From NCBI RefSeq assembly GCF_030811595.1, contig NZ_JAUSRB010000002.1, positions 4,340,001 through 4,404,000 on the forward strand: DNA of 64,000 bases. Reading direction: 5' to 3'. Each line of letters begins with the position of its first letter. Positions within the stretch are counted from its first letter, which is position 1. Both the position numbers and the translations under genes were made by a program. The stretch is from Streptosporangium brasiliense. Lineage in GTDB: Bacteria > Actinomycetota > Actinomycetes > Streptosporangiales > Streptosporangiaceae. This document shows positions 8,982 through 16,234 of the stretch, piece by piece. The notes under the pieces are model-generated. The model saw nothing but the letters and a program-made list of their open reading frames with translations. It had not been told where the DNA came from and made no database searches.

Positions 8982-9641
8982 GTGGTGCGGGCGTTGGTGT
9001 TCGACGTGGGGGAGACGCTGATCGACGAGACGCGGATCTGGTCGCGCTGGGCCGACCGGCTCGGCGTCCCCCGGTTCACGCTGCTGGGCGTGCTGGGCGG
9101 CATGGCCGCGCTCGACCGGCCGCTCACCGACGCCTTCGAGCTGTTCAGGCCCGGATTCGACGTCGAGGCCGAACAGGAGGCGTGGAAGCGGGAGGACCCC
9201 GACGGGCTCCGGGTGAACTTCGACGCCGACGACCTCTATCCGGACGTACGGCCCGGCCTGGCCGTGCTCCGCGACCTCGGCTACGAGCTGATCATCGCGG
9301 GCAACCAGCCGCCGCAGGCCTACGACGCGCTGGCCGCGATGGACCTGCCCGTCGACGCGATCCACACCTCCGACGGCTGGGGCGTCGCCAAGCCCGACCC
9401 CGCTTTCTTCGCCGAGGTGGTCGCGGTGTCGGGGCGGGAGCCCGGCGAGATCCTCTACGTGGGCGACCGGATCGACAACGACGTCCGCCCCGCCCGCACG
9501 GCCGGGATGCGGACCGCCCTGATCCGCCGCGGCCCCTGGGGTCACCTGCACGCCGCCCGCCCCGAGGCGGGGGACGCGGACTTCGTCGTCGACGACTTCC
9601 CCGCCCTCGTCACGGCGCTGACCGCCACGCCTGCCGGCTGA
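8982..9641 (+). CDS. HAD-superfamily hydrolase
   Basis: Cytoplasmic HAD-type phosphohydrolase of 219 aa. Motif I is VFDVGETLID, in which the second Asp of the classical DxD is Gly, a variant seen in several HAD subgroups. Motif II is the strand around LIIAGNQ (Asn replacing the common Ser/Thr). The motif III Lys is in GVAKPDP, and motif IV is YVGDRIDND. Substrate cannot be inferred. GTG 8982 follows GGGGGAG at a good distance. The gene stands alone, divergent from the Uma2 gene. Confidence 0.85.
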   Translation: MVRALVFDVGETLIDETRIWSRWADRLGVPRFTLLGVLGGMAALDRPLTDAFELFRPGFDVEAEQEAWKREDPDGLRVNFDADDLYPDVRPGLAVLRDLGYELIIAGNQPPQAYDALAAMDLPVDAIHTSDGWGVAKPDPAFFAEVVAVSGREPGEILYVGDRIDNDVRPARTAGMRTALIRRGPWGHLHAARPEAGDADFVVDDFPALVTALTATPAG

Positions 9642-10072
9642 CCGCCTCAGGGGCGGGCTTTGATCTGCCCATCTGCCGGACATGCCGCCGGCCCGCATTG
9701 ACGGGCAGGGCTCAGGTCTGTTCCACCAGCTCGAGACCTCTGCGTAAGCGCAGGTCTGAGGCGTATCCGTTGGATGCCGCGCCAATACCGCCGGGCCCCG
9801 TTCACGATGGCGGCAGGTGCTGTGACCGGGGAAGGCGCTCCGCTCAGGGCTCATCGCACGGACCCGGGTGGAGGGTCCACCGGAGCGGGCCGCTCCCGTG
9901 CCGGTGAAGTGACTTTCCAGGAAGGGGCGGAGCCGTGGCCTGCGGCCCGGCGGTGCGGTGCGGCCTGCCCACGGCTGATCGCTCCCGGCCGCCCACGTGC
10001 GGTCCCGGTGCGACCCCTTGAATCGGCATGTCCGGTCCGTTGGACAAAGAAGATCAATTGACGGGGGCGGTC
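9642..10072. other. Non-coding stretch with no recognised feature
   Basis: About 430 bp between the HAD gene and the SARP remnant. Frames on both strands are short or lack family resemblance. The only local structure noticed is that it leads directly into the broken SARP-like start, so it may be decayed accessory DNA. Confidence 0.5.
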
Positions 10073-10200
10073 ATGCCGGTGGAGTTTCGGCTTCTGGGTG
10101 ACGTCGAGGTCCTCCTCGACGGTCGGCACATCGAGATCGGGCCCAGCGGTGCTACCGGACCGAGGGGCGGCACCAGGACGCGGAGCGCCCGGGACGGCGA
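10073..10200 (+). pseudogene. Broken SARP/AfsR-type regulator fragment
   Basis: From ATG 10073 the translation VEFRLLGDVEVLLDGRHIEI matches the conserved first strands of SARP/BTAD regulators, which begin with an FRLLGPVEV-like strand and a GxxxxLGxxxQR helix. After about 25 residues the reading frame is lost. In a neighbouring frame AQRCY appears where the family has QRCVLA, suggesting a frameshift followed by deletion. No wing helix or BTAD domain follows. It sits on the opposite side of the RiPP locus from the intact SARP gene and may be a decayed second regulator. The 3' limit is arbitrary. Confidence 0.4.
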
Positions 10201-10279
10201 TTGTCCGGTGGGGCCTGAGCGGGCGCCGAGGCCACCGCCGACATCTCGGTCACATAACCGCCCGCTCCCGGCCGTCCTC

Positions 10280-10325
10280 TTTCCCGGGCCGGAGGGCGGC
10301 GTTTTCCCGGGCCGGAGGGCGGCGT
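10280..10325. repeat. Perfect 23-bp tandem repeat upstream of the RiPP precursor
   Basis: The unit at 10280-10302, starting TTTCCCGGGCCGGAGG, is repeated exactly at 10303-10325. Each unit contains the palindrome CCCGGG. The spacing is close to two helical turns, which could suit a DNA-binding protein, but it may also be a leftover of local duplication. Confidence 0.9.
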
Positions 10326-10392
10326 CGTCCGGAGCCGCACCCTCAGCACCTGCAAAACAGGTCTTTTGACGGAAAAATCCAGGTCGGAGCCG

Positions 10393-10437
10393 TGGTAGCG
10401 GTTTGATAGTCCTTTGGTAGCGTCGGTCGTTTATTCT
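10393..10437 (+). promoter_or_regulatory. Candidate SARP operator ladder and -10 box for the RiPP operon
   Basis: TGGTAGCG occurs at 10393-10400 and 10415-10422, with a degenerate copy TGATAGTC at 10404-10411. All three start exactly 11 bp apart. A -10-like TATTCT lies at 10432-10437, nine bases after the last repeat. Direct heptamer repeats at 11-bp spacing ending about 8 bp before a -10 box are the established layout of SARP-activated promoters. The start codon is about 70 bp downstream. Confidence 0.6.
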
Positions 10438-10504
10438 TCGGGTGGAAACGGCCGGACCGAATTCGGCCCGCCGGAATTCCGCGTCCCGCAAGGAGGGCTT
10501 GGGA

Positions 10505-10876
10505 ATGGCATTCGACCTCGTTATCCAAGAAGCGCCCGCCAGGGAAATGTATCCGAAATCCTTCCGCACCTCCCGGCAGTTCCTCGAGCTGAGCCTGCCG
10601 GAATCCATCGAGCGCATCACGGCCTATCTGGACGTCGACGACGCCGTCAAGCCGTTCGGGTACGCGTTCGAGATCGACTACGGGCCCGACCTGGTCGCGG
10701 GCAAGAACCCGCTCGCCGACCTCTGGTCGCAGCACCACTACGACCCCAAGGCGCAGATCTGGTCGACCTCGCACCAGGAGATCCGCATGCAGGGCGTGTA
10801 CACGAAGACCAACAAGAGCACCTATATCGGCGGCGGCGTGTGGATCAACGACCCGACCACCGATGACGCCTGTTGA
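10505..10876 (+). CDS. Graspetide-type RiPP precursor peptide
   Basis: Small protein of 123 aa, read as the precursor of an ATP-grasp-modified peptide because the maturase and PIMT-like methyltransferase follow. The leader includes PFGYAFEIDYG (50-60) and YDPKAQI (80-86), which resemble conserved leader segments of actinobacterial ATP-grasp target peptides. The C-terminal 25 residues, MQGV then YTKTNKSTYIGGGVW and INDPTTDDAC, are rich in Thr/Ser donors (T100, T102, S105, T106, T118, T119) and Asp acceptors (D116, D120, D121), as needed for side-chain ester links. The Gly-Gly-Gly turn could form a hairpin loop. The leader is longer than in most family members. ATG 10505 has a strong AAGGAGG site 8 bases upstream. 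The core boundary is inferred. Confidence 0.75.
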   Translation: MAFDLVIQEAPAREMYPKSFRTSRQFLELSLPESIERITAYLDVDDAVKPFGYAFEIDYGPDLVAGKNPLADLWSQHHYDPKAQIWSTSHQEIRMQGVYTKTNKSTYIGGGVWINDPTTDDAC

Positions 10877-10935
10877 CGGTCCGGTGACCTGACGGCCGGC
10901 CACCGTCCGGTTCCGTGACGTCCGCTCGTCCGGGC

Positions 10936-10965
10936 GGAGGCGGGAGCTCCCGCGTTCCCGCCTCC
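10936..10965 (+). promoter_or_regulatory. Intercistronic hairpin between precursor and maturase
   Basis: GGAGGCGGGA (10936-10945) pairs perfectly with TCCCGCCTCC (10956-10965) around a 10-nt loop, in the 150-bp gap between precursor and maturase genes. It lacks a U-tract. Such hairpins can limit read-through or protect the upstream message, keeping precursor in excess over enzyme. That role is inference. Confidence 0.6.
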
Positions 10966-11026
10966 TCACCGGCCGGTCATTCCTCCTGCGAGCAGCCTGC
11001 CGAACACGAAGCACGAAGGGATCCGC

Positions 11027-12028
11027 ATGAAGCGCACGGTCGTCGTCCTCACCCAGGAGATGGATCTCACCGCCGACAGCGTCGTCAAGGTCCTCCACGA
11101 CATGGATGTCCCGGTGTTCCGCTACGACACGAGCTACTACCCGGTCAACTCCACGCTGACGTACCGGATCGGTCCCGCGGGATGCACGACCGAGCTGTTC
11201 GACTCGACCCACAGCGAGCGGTCGATCTCGCTGGAGGATGTCGCGTCGGTCTGGTACCTGCGGCCGACGGCGTTCCGGTTCGACGACGCGCTCACCGGCC
11301 CGTTCCGCGAGTTCGCGCAGAAGGAGGCGGCGCACGCGTTCGGCGGGGTGATGAGCGGCCTGCCCGTGCTCTGGGTCAACCGTCCCGACCTGGAGGCACG
11401 TGCCGACTACAAGCCGCTGCAACTGCGGATCGCCAGAAGCGTGGGCCTGCGCGTGCCCCGGACCCTGATCACCAATGATCCCGCCCGCGTCAGGCCGTTC
11501 CATGCCGAGTGCGAGGGGTCGATGATCTACAAGGCGCTCAACAGCGGGCTGATCCGCGAGCCGGGCGGCTGGCCCGGCGGCCTGTTCACCTCGGCGGTGG
11601 CGCAGCTCGACGACGACCTGCTGGCCCGCGTCCGGTTCGCGCCCTGCATCTTCCAGGAGCTCGTCGAGAAGGCGTACGACCTGCGCATCACCGTCATCGG
11701 CGACCGGCTCTTCCCCGTCAGGATCGACGGCGTCGACGAGGACGGCGGGCGGGCCGTCGACTGGCGCTCCTGCCCGGTGGGCTCCGACGAGCACCTCCGG
11801 CACAGCAGGGTGGACATCCCCGAATCGGTGGAGACCGGCCTGCGCGCGCTCATGCGCGAGCTCGGGCTGAACTACGGCGCCGTGGACATGGTGGTCACAC
11901 CCCGCGGCGAGCATGTGTTCCTGGAGGTCAACCCGTCAGGGCAGTTCGCCTGGTTGGACGACGAGATCGAGGACCTGAATCTGAGGGGGGCCATGGCCGA
12001 GTACCTGGCGGCCGGCCTGGCCCGATAG
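11027..12028 (+). CDS. ATP-grasp ribosomal peptide maturase (graspetide synthetase)
   Basis: ATP-grasp ligase of 333 aa that in this family activates Asp/Glu side chains as acyl phosphates and joins them to Ser/Thr (ester) or Lys (amide) of the precursor core. The N-terminal pre-ATP-grasp part carries VVVLTQEMDLTAD and VWYLRPTAFRF. The ATP-binding region includes YKALNSGLI, a nucleotide-lid region and FQELVEKAYDLRITVIG. The C-terminal metal site is FLEVNPSGQFAWLD. These are features of the actinobacterial SAV_5884-like maturases. ATG 11027 follows AAGGGA. It is co-directional with the precursor and is followed 8 bp later by the methyltransferase, so the three form one operon. High confidence in family; ring pattern unknown. 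Confidence 0.9.
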   Translation: MKRTVVVLTQEMDLTADSVVKVLHDMDVPVFRYDTSYYPVNSTLTYRIGPAGCTTELFDSTHSERSISLEDVASVWYLRPTAFRFDDALTGPFREFAQKEAAHAFGGVMSGLPVLWVNRPDLEARADYKPLQLRIARSVGLRVPRTLITNDPARVRPFHAECEGSMIYKALNSGLIREPGGWPGGLFTSAVAQLDDDLLARVRFAPCIFQELVEKAYDLRITVIGDRLFPVRIDGVDEDGGRAVDWRSCPVGSDEHLRHSRVDIPESVETGLRALMRELGLNYGAVDMVVTPRGEHVFLEVNPSGQFAWLDDEIEDLNLRGAMAEYLAAGLAR

Positions 12029-12036
12029 GGATCGGC

Positions 12037-13209
12037 GTGCGACCCGCCACCACCGTCGACGAGATCGCCGCGGAGCGCCGGGCGGCTCTCGTCACGCTGC
12101 TCGCCGAGGAGAGAGGTCTGTCCTGTCCGCGGCTGCGGGCCGCCTTCGCCCGGGTGCCCCGGCACGCCTTCGTGGCTGACCACGCCTTCTGGCTGCCGGA
12201 ACGGCCGGACGACCGGTTCCGCTGGCCCGAGATGCCGGATCCGGCCGAGGCGATCGCCGCCGCCTACACGGACCGGCCCCTGGTCGTCCGGTGCGCGGAC
12301 GACGGCGGCATCCGATCGTCCTGCACCGCGCCGTCGCTCGTCGGGCACCTGCTGCAGGAACTGGACCCGCCCACCGGGGCGAGAGTCCTGGAGATCGGAA
12401 CGGGCACCGGGTACGCCGCGGCGCTGCTGTCCGAGGTCACCGGAGCGGCCGTCGAGACCGTCGAGATCGACCACGGCCTCGCCGCCGTGGCGGGCAGGAC
12501 GCTCGCGCGCCTCGGCTTCGACGCGGTCACGGTCCGCGCGGGCGACGCCACCCGGCTTGACTCCGGGTACGCGTGCTTCTCCCGGGTCCTCGTCTCGGCC
12601 GCGACCACCGTCGTCCCCGGTGGCTGGATCGCCGCGCTGCGACCGGGCGGGACGCTGGTCGCCACGTATCCGCTGCCGTGGCGGGGGCTCACCCTCGTGG
12701 TCCGCCGGACCGGCGAGGACATGGCCACCGGGCGGTTCCTGGCCAACGGCGGGCGCACCTGCCCCTCGCTGGTGCACGGCGGATCGAGCGGTGCCACGGC
12801 GCTACCCGGCGTGCCGGTCCACGAGGCCGTGGAGGTGAGCCTGGACGAGTTCGGGCCCGCCGGGTCGATCGAGCCGGGCACGCCTGCCGGCCTGGCCCTG
12901 CTCGCCGGTTTCGCGATCCCCGGGCTGGCCGCCCTGCCGTTCTCTCCCCCGGCCGGCGGTGCCCCCGCCGTCCAGCTCGTGGACGGCCACCGCGAGAACT
13001 GCTCGCTGATCGTGGACGGGAGCGGCGCGGTCCGCGCCACGTCCGCGGGCCGTGGCCTGGCCGAACGGCTGACGGCGGTGCGCCGGCTCTGGGACGGCGC
13101 CGGACGCCCGGACGAGGGCGGCTACGTGTGGTCGTGGCAGGCGGGCCGTACGAGCCTCGCCACGCGCGGCGGCCGCGTGCTGGGAGAGCGGGGCTTCCTT
13201 GGGACGTGA
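12037..13209 (+). CDS. PIMT-like methyltransferase of the ATP-grasp peptide system
   Basis: SAM-dependent methyltransferase of 390 aa related to protein-L-isoaspartate O-methyltransferase (PIMT). The SAM-binding motif is VLEIGTGTGYAAALL with the acidic loop VETVEID and GDAT following. The N-terminal FARVPRHAFVAD segment is typical of PIMTs. A C-terminal extension of about 150 residues distinguishes it from the repair enzyme. In characterised relatives (the fuscimiditide and amycolimiditide systems) such enzymes methylate an Asp of the ester-linked peptide, leading to an aspartimide. Whether that happens here is inference; D120 or D121 would be candidates because D116 precedes Pro. GTG 12037 lies 8 bp after the maturase stop. 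The end overlaps the transporter start by 11 bp. Confidence 0.88.
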   Translation: MRPATTVDEIAAERRAALVTLLAEERGLSCPRLRAAFARVPRHAFVADHAFWLPERPDDRFRWPEMPDPAEAIAAAYTDRPLVVRCADDGGIRSSCTAPSLVGHLLQELDPPTGARVLEIGTGTGYAAALLSEVTGAAVETVEIDHGLAAVAGRTLARLGFDAVTVRAGDATRLDSGYACFSRVLVSAATTVVPGGWIAALRPGGTLVATYPLPWRGLTLVVRRTGEDMATGRFLANGGRTCPSLVHGGSSGATALPGVPVHEAVEVSLDEFGPAGSIEPGTPAGLALLAGFAIPGLAALPFSPPAGGAPAVQLVDGHRENCSLIVDGSGAVRATSAGRGLAERLTAVRRLWDGAGRPDEGGYVWSWQAGRTSLATRGGRVLGERGFLGT

Positions 13210-14746
13210 GGAGGCCGCGGAGTTCCCGGAGCTTGCCGACGACCCCGCCTGGTATCCCCGCGAGGACGAGCTGTCGCGCGTGCCCTTCCGCGGCGCCGCC
13301 TCGGCGGGCGCCGTGGTCGACGCGACCGTCGACGTCGTGGCCGGGCTGGCCGGCATCGCCGCGGTGGCGGGCGTGCTGGGCATGCTCCACCCGCTGCTGC
13401 TGGCGCTGCTGGTCGTCGCCGCGCTGCCGGCCGGGTGGGCCGAGGTGCTGGTCGCCAGGATGGGGTACGCGACGGTCCACCTGCTGTCGACCAGCCTGCG
13501 GCGCAAGTGGATCCTCAACGAGCTCATGGCCGACCGTGCCACGGCACCGGAGGTCCGCTCGTACGGCATGAGCCGCTTCCTGCTGGCGCAGTTCTCCGCG
13601 GTCACCCGCGTCGAGCAGGGCGAGCGCCTGCGCCTGGCGCGCAGGCAGACGGGCGTCCGGGTGCTGGGGGAGGCCTTCGCGGCCCTGAGCGCGGGCGTGG
13701 TGTACCTGACGCTGGGCCTCCTGCTCGTCTTCGGGGTGGTCCCGCTGGCCGAGGCGGCCACTGCGGCGCTCGCCGTCGGCGTCGGCCGCACGACGCTCAT
13801 CGCCCTGATGCGCACGGTCAGCCGCTGCTACGAGGAGGGCCTGTACTTCACCGACTATCTCGACTTCTGCACGCTGGCGCGGGAGCGCACGCCGGAGCCG
13901 TCGCCCGGCGCCGCGTCCCCGGCCTTCGACACGATCACCCTGCGTGACGTGTCGTTCTCCTATCCGGCCTCCGACGTCGCGGTGCTCGACCGCGTCAACA
14001 TGGAGATCAAGCGAGGGGAGATCATCGCCCTCGTCGGCGAGAACGGCTCGGGCAAGTCCACGCCGGCGAGGATCCTGGCCGGACTCTACCGGCCGGACAG
14101 GGACGAGGTGAGATGGGACGACGTGCCCACGACCGAGATCGACCCCGCCGCGCTCCGGGCGCGGATCGGCTACGTGCCCCAGGACTACACCCGCTGGCCC
14201 CTCACGGCACGGCAGAACATCGAGGCGGGCGACGCGCGAGGAGACGCGCCGGTGATCGCGGCCGGCGCCGCGGCCGGGCTCGGCCCGGTCGTCGACCGGC
14301 TGCCGCACGGGTACGACACGCTGCTCGACCGCCGCTTCGCCGGGGGGCAGGAACTGTCCGGGGGGCAGTGGCAGCGGATCGCGATCGCCCGCGGCCTCTA
14401 CCGGGACGTGCCGCTGCTCATCTTCGACGAGCCGACGGCGGCCATGGACGCGCGCGCGGAGCACGCGCTGTTCGCCGACGTCAGCGCGCGGGTCCTCGGG
14501 CGGGGGGCGCCGGCGGGAGAGGAGGATCGGCAACCGCGGACGGTCGTCCTCATCACCCACCGCATGACGAGCGCGCAGCTCGCCGACCGGATCTACGTCC
14601 TGGACCGCGGCCGGATCGTCGAGCACGGCGCGCACGCCGGGCTGATGGCGCAGGACGGGCTGTACGCGGAGCTGTTCCGGCTGCATCTGGCCGTGTACGC
14701 GGCGCCGTCCGGCGCGGTGGAGGAGTCAGGCGCCGCGGCCGGGTGA
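13199..14746 (+). CDS. ABC exporter of the RiPP locus, N-terminally short
   Basis: Fused permease-ATPase half-transporter of 515 aa, probably exporting the peptide product. The nucleotide-binding domain (about 245-500) is intact: Walker A GENGSGKST, signature LSGGQWQRIA, Walker B LLIFDEP, H-loop ITHRM. The membrane part has only about four helices, in two pairs around residues 40-85 and 155-200. The start region matches the stretch that normally precedes helix 3 in six-helix exporters, so helices 1-2 (roughly 100 residues) appear to be missing. The only usable start is TTG 13199 inside the methyltransferase end, so no upstream exon-like sequence exists. It may be a functional short form, partner with another permease, or be a remnant of an internal deletion. 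Confidence 0.75.
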   Translation: MGREEAAEFPELADDPAWYPREDELSRVPFRGAASAGAVVDATVDVVAGLAGIAAVAGVLGMLHPLLLALLVVAALPAGWAEVLVARMGYATVHLLSTSLRRKWILNELMADRATAPEVRSYGMSRFLLAQFSAVTRVEQGERLRLARRQTGVRVLGEAFAALSAGVVYLTLGLLLVFGVVPLAEAATAALAVGVGRTTLIALMRTVSRCYEEGLYFTDYLDFCTLARERTPEPSPGAASPAFDTITLRDVSFSYPASDVAVLDRVNMEIKRGEIIALVGENGSGKSTPARILAGLYRPDRDEVRWDDVPTTEIDPAALRARIGYVPQDYTRWPLTARQNIEAGDARGDAPVIAAGAAAGLGPVVDRLPHGYDTLLDRRFAGGQELSGGQWQRIAIARGLYRDVPLLIFDEPTAAMDARAEHALFADVSARVLGRGAPAGEEDRQPRTVVLITHRMTSAQLADRIYVLDRGRIVEHGAHAGLMAQDGLYAELFRLHLAVYAAPSGAVEESGAAAG

Positions 14747-15508
14747 CGCGTCGGCGCTGAGGATGAGCTGTTCGACGCCGCGCAGCTCAGGCCCCGGCCC
14801 GAGCCCTTCGTTCTCCCGTAGGCGGCGCCGTACCCCGCGGAACACGGCGAGCGCCTCGGACCGGCGGCCCGCGCGGTGGAGCGCGGTCATGAGCTGGGCC
14901 GCCAGGTGCTCGCGCAGGGGGAAGAGGGCCACCTGCTCGCGGAGCCCGGGGATCACCTCCTGGGCCCGGCCCAGCCGCAGCTCGACATCGACCAGTTCCT
15001 CGAAGGCCAGCAGCCGCAGCTCGTCGAGCCGGGCGGCCTCCGCCCCCAGGCAGGGGACGTCGAGCCCGTCCAGGGCCGGGCCCCGCCACAGCGACAGCCC
15101 CTGCCGCAGCAGCCGGGCGGCCGCGTCCAGGTCGCCGTTCTCCCGCGCCGCCTCCGCGTCGGACACGAGCCGGTGGAACGCCAGCGCGTCGAGCTGATCC
15201 TCGGCGATCGTCAGGGCGTAACCCGAGGGGTGGGAGAGGATGACGTCCGCCGGCGCGAGCCGCTTCCTGAGCGAGGACACGCAGTAGTGGATCTGCGTCC
15301 GCGCCGTGTCCGGCGGCCAGCCGGGCCACAGTGCCCGGGTCAGCCGCTGGGCGGACACGACCTTGTTCGCGGCCAGCAGCATGGTCGCCAGCACGACGCG
15401 CGGACGCCGGGCGGATATCGGCAGGATCTGCTGGTACCGGCTCGCCTCCAGCGGGCCGAGGATGCTGAAACGCAGGGACCGGTCGTCAGATACGCCGTGT
15501 GCAACCAT
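14726..15508 (-). CDS. SARP-family transcriptional activator
   Basis: AfsR/DnrI-type regulator of 260 aa, made of an N-terminal OmpR-like winged helix (residues 12-105, FSILGPLEA, RPRVVLATMLLAANKVVS, QIHYCVSSLRKRL) and a BTAD domain (about 110-255). This is the small SARP layout without an ATPase. SARPs activate biosynthetic operons by binding heptamer direct repeats at promoters. The gene converges on the RiPP exporter with a 21-bp overlap of coding ends and is the likely pathway-specific activator. Direct repeats CTTGAATA with 11-bp period lie about 100 bp upstream, pointing to autoregulation or control by another SARP. ATG 15508 is the only good start. Confidence 0.9.
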   Translation of the reverse strand: MVAHGVSDDRSLRFSILGPLEASRYQQILPISARRPRVVLATMLLAANKVVSAQRLTRALWPGWPPDTARTQIHYCVSSLRKRLAPADVILSHPSGYALTIAEDQLDALAFHRLVSDAEAARENGDLDAAARLLRQGLSLWRGPALDGLDVPCLGAEAARLDELRLLAFEELVDVELRLGRAQEVIPGLREQVALFPLREHLAAQLMTALHRAGRRSEALAVFRGVRRRLRENEGLGPGPELRGVEQLILSADASPGRGA

Positions 15509-15605
15509 GTCGCGACCGTCGAACCCTTTCGCACGGGCCAGGACTGTCTGGACGGGCCCGAGGACCCATCAACACTCACTATTCATCGGCCACTGTGCGA
15601 AAAAC

Positions 15606-15624
15606 CTTGAATAAATCTTGAATA
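15606..15624 (-). promoter_or_regulatory. 11-bp-periodic direct repeats upstream of the SARP gene
   Basis: CTTGAATA is at 15606-15613 and again at 15617-15624 (TATTCAAG reading toward the SARP gene), with exactly 11-bp period. This is SARP-operator geometry. The heptamer differs from the TGGTAGCG ladder at the precursor promoter, so the two need not bind the same protein. Confidence 0.5.
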
Positions 15625-15881
15625 GCCTGACAAAGAATGACGCGTCACCGATTGGCGTCCCGGTGGCGGCGGAGCCGTCGCGGGGAGTACGGGCGGGAAC
15701 CGCGGAGTCCGTGCCGTCGGGGGAGTCCCCCGTCACAGCCGGCGGGTCGCCGGCCGTCCTCGGGCGTGCTCGCCGGCAGCGCGTCCTGCCGGCCCTCCTC
15801 ATTGAGGCGGACCGGGTGGGCCGCGCGGGCGGGTCTCTGGGGCCGGCCCTCGCCCGCGCGGCCGGCGGCCGTGCTCCCGGG

Positions 15882-16196
15882 TCAGGTCTCGGGGTCGATG
15901 TGGACGGCGCGCTCCTCGGCCGACAGGTCGCCGTCGTCGGGGCCGACGTCCCGGGCGTAGGCCTCGGACGTCTCGTCCGGGCCGATGCCCTCGTCCGGCG
16001 CCACCAGGCGGCTCTCCTCGCGCGAGGGTCGCTCGCGGTCCGGGGCCTCGCGCCGGAGGCGCTCGTCAAGGGTGTCCCGGTGCTCGGGGTCGTCCTCGCG
16101 GATCTCGTGGTTGATGCCGAGGTCGTCGGTCCACTCCTCGACCTCGACCGCCTGCTCGTCGCTCAGACCCTCACGGTCTGGGGGCATTTCACTCAT
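15882..16196 (-). CDS. Small acidic protein, DUF5709-like
   Basis: Acidic hydrophilic protein of 104 aa, rich in Glu/Asp/Arg, with no signal peptide or membrane helix. The segment DTLDERLRREAPD resembles the conserved core of DUF5709 actinobacterial proteins, whose function is unknown. It probably forms a largely disordered cytoplasmic protein. It is followed 38 bp away by the GGT gene in the opposite part of the same strand but appears to have its own start. The 256 bp between it and the SARP operator (15626-15881) show no recognised feature. Confidence 0.65.
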   Translation of the reverse strand: MSEMPPDREGLSDEQAVEVEEWTDDLGINHEIREDDPEHRDTLDERLRREAPDRERPSREESRLVAPDEGIGPDETSEAYARDVGPDDGDLSAEERAVHIDPET

Positions 16197-16234
16197 ATCG
16201 CCGCCCTACCCGTTCTGTCGCCGGAAACCCCCGG

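Noticed and set aside
9655-10060. Search for a second RiPP precursor upstream of the SARP fragment
   Set aside because: Several short frames exist but none has a ribosome site, a Thr/Asp-rich end or resemblance to the precursor at 10505.
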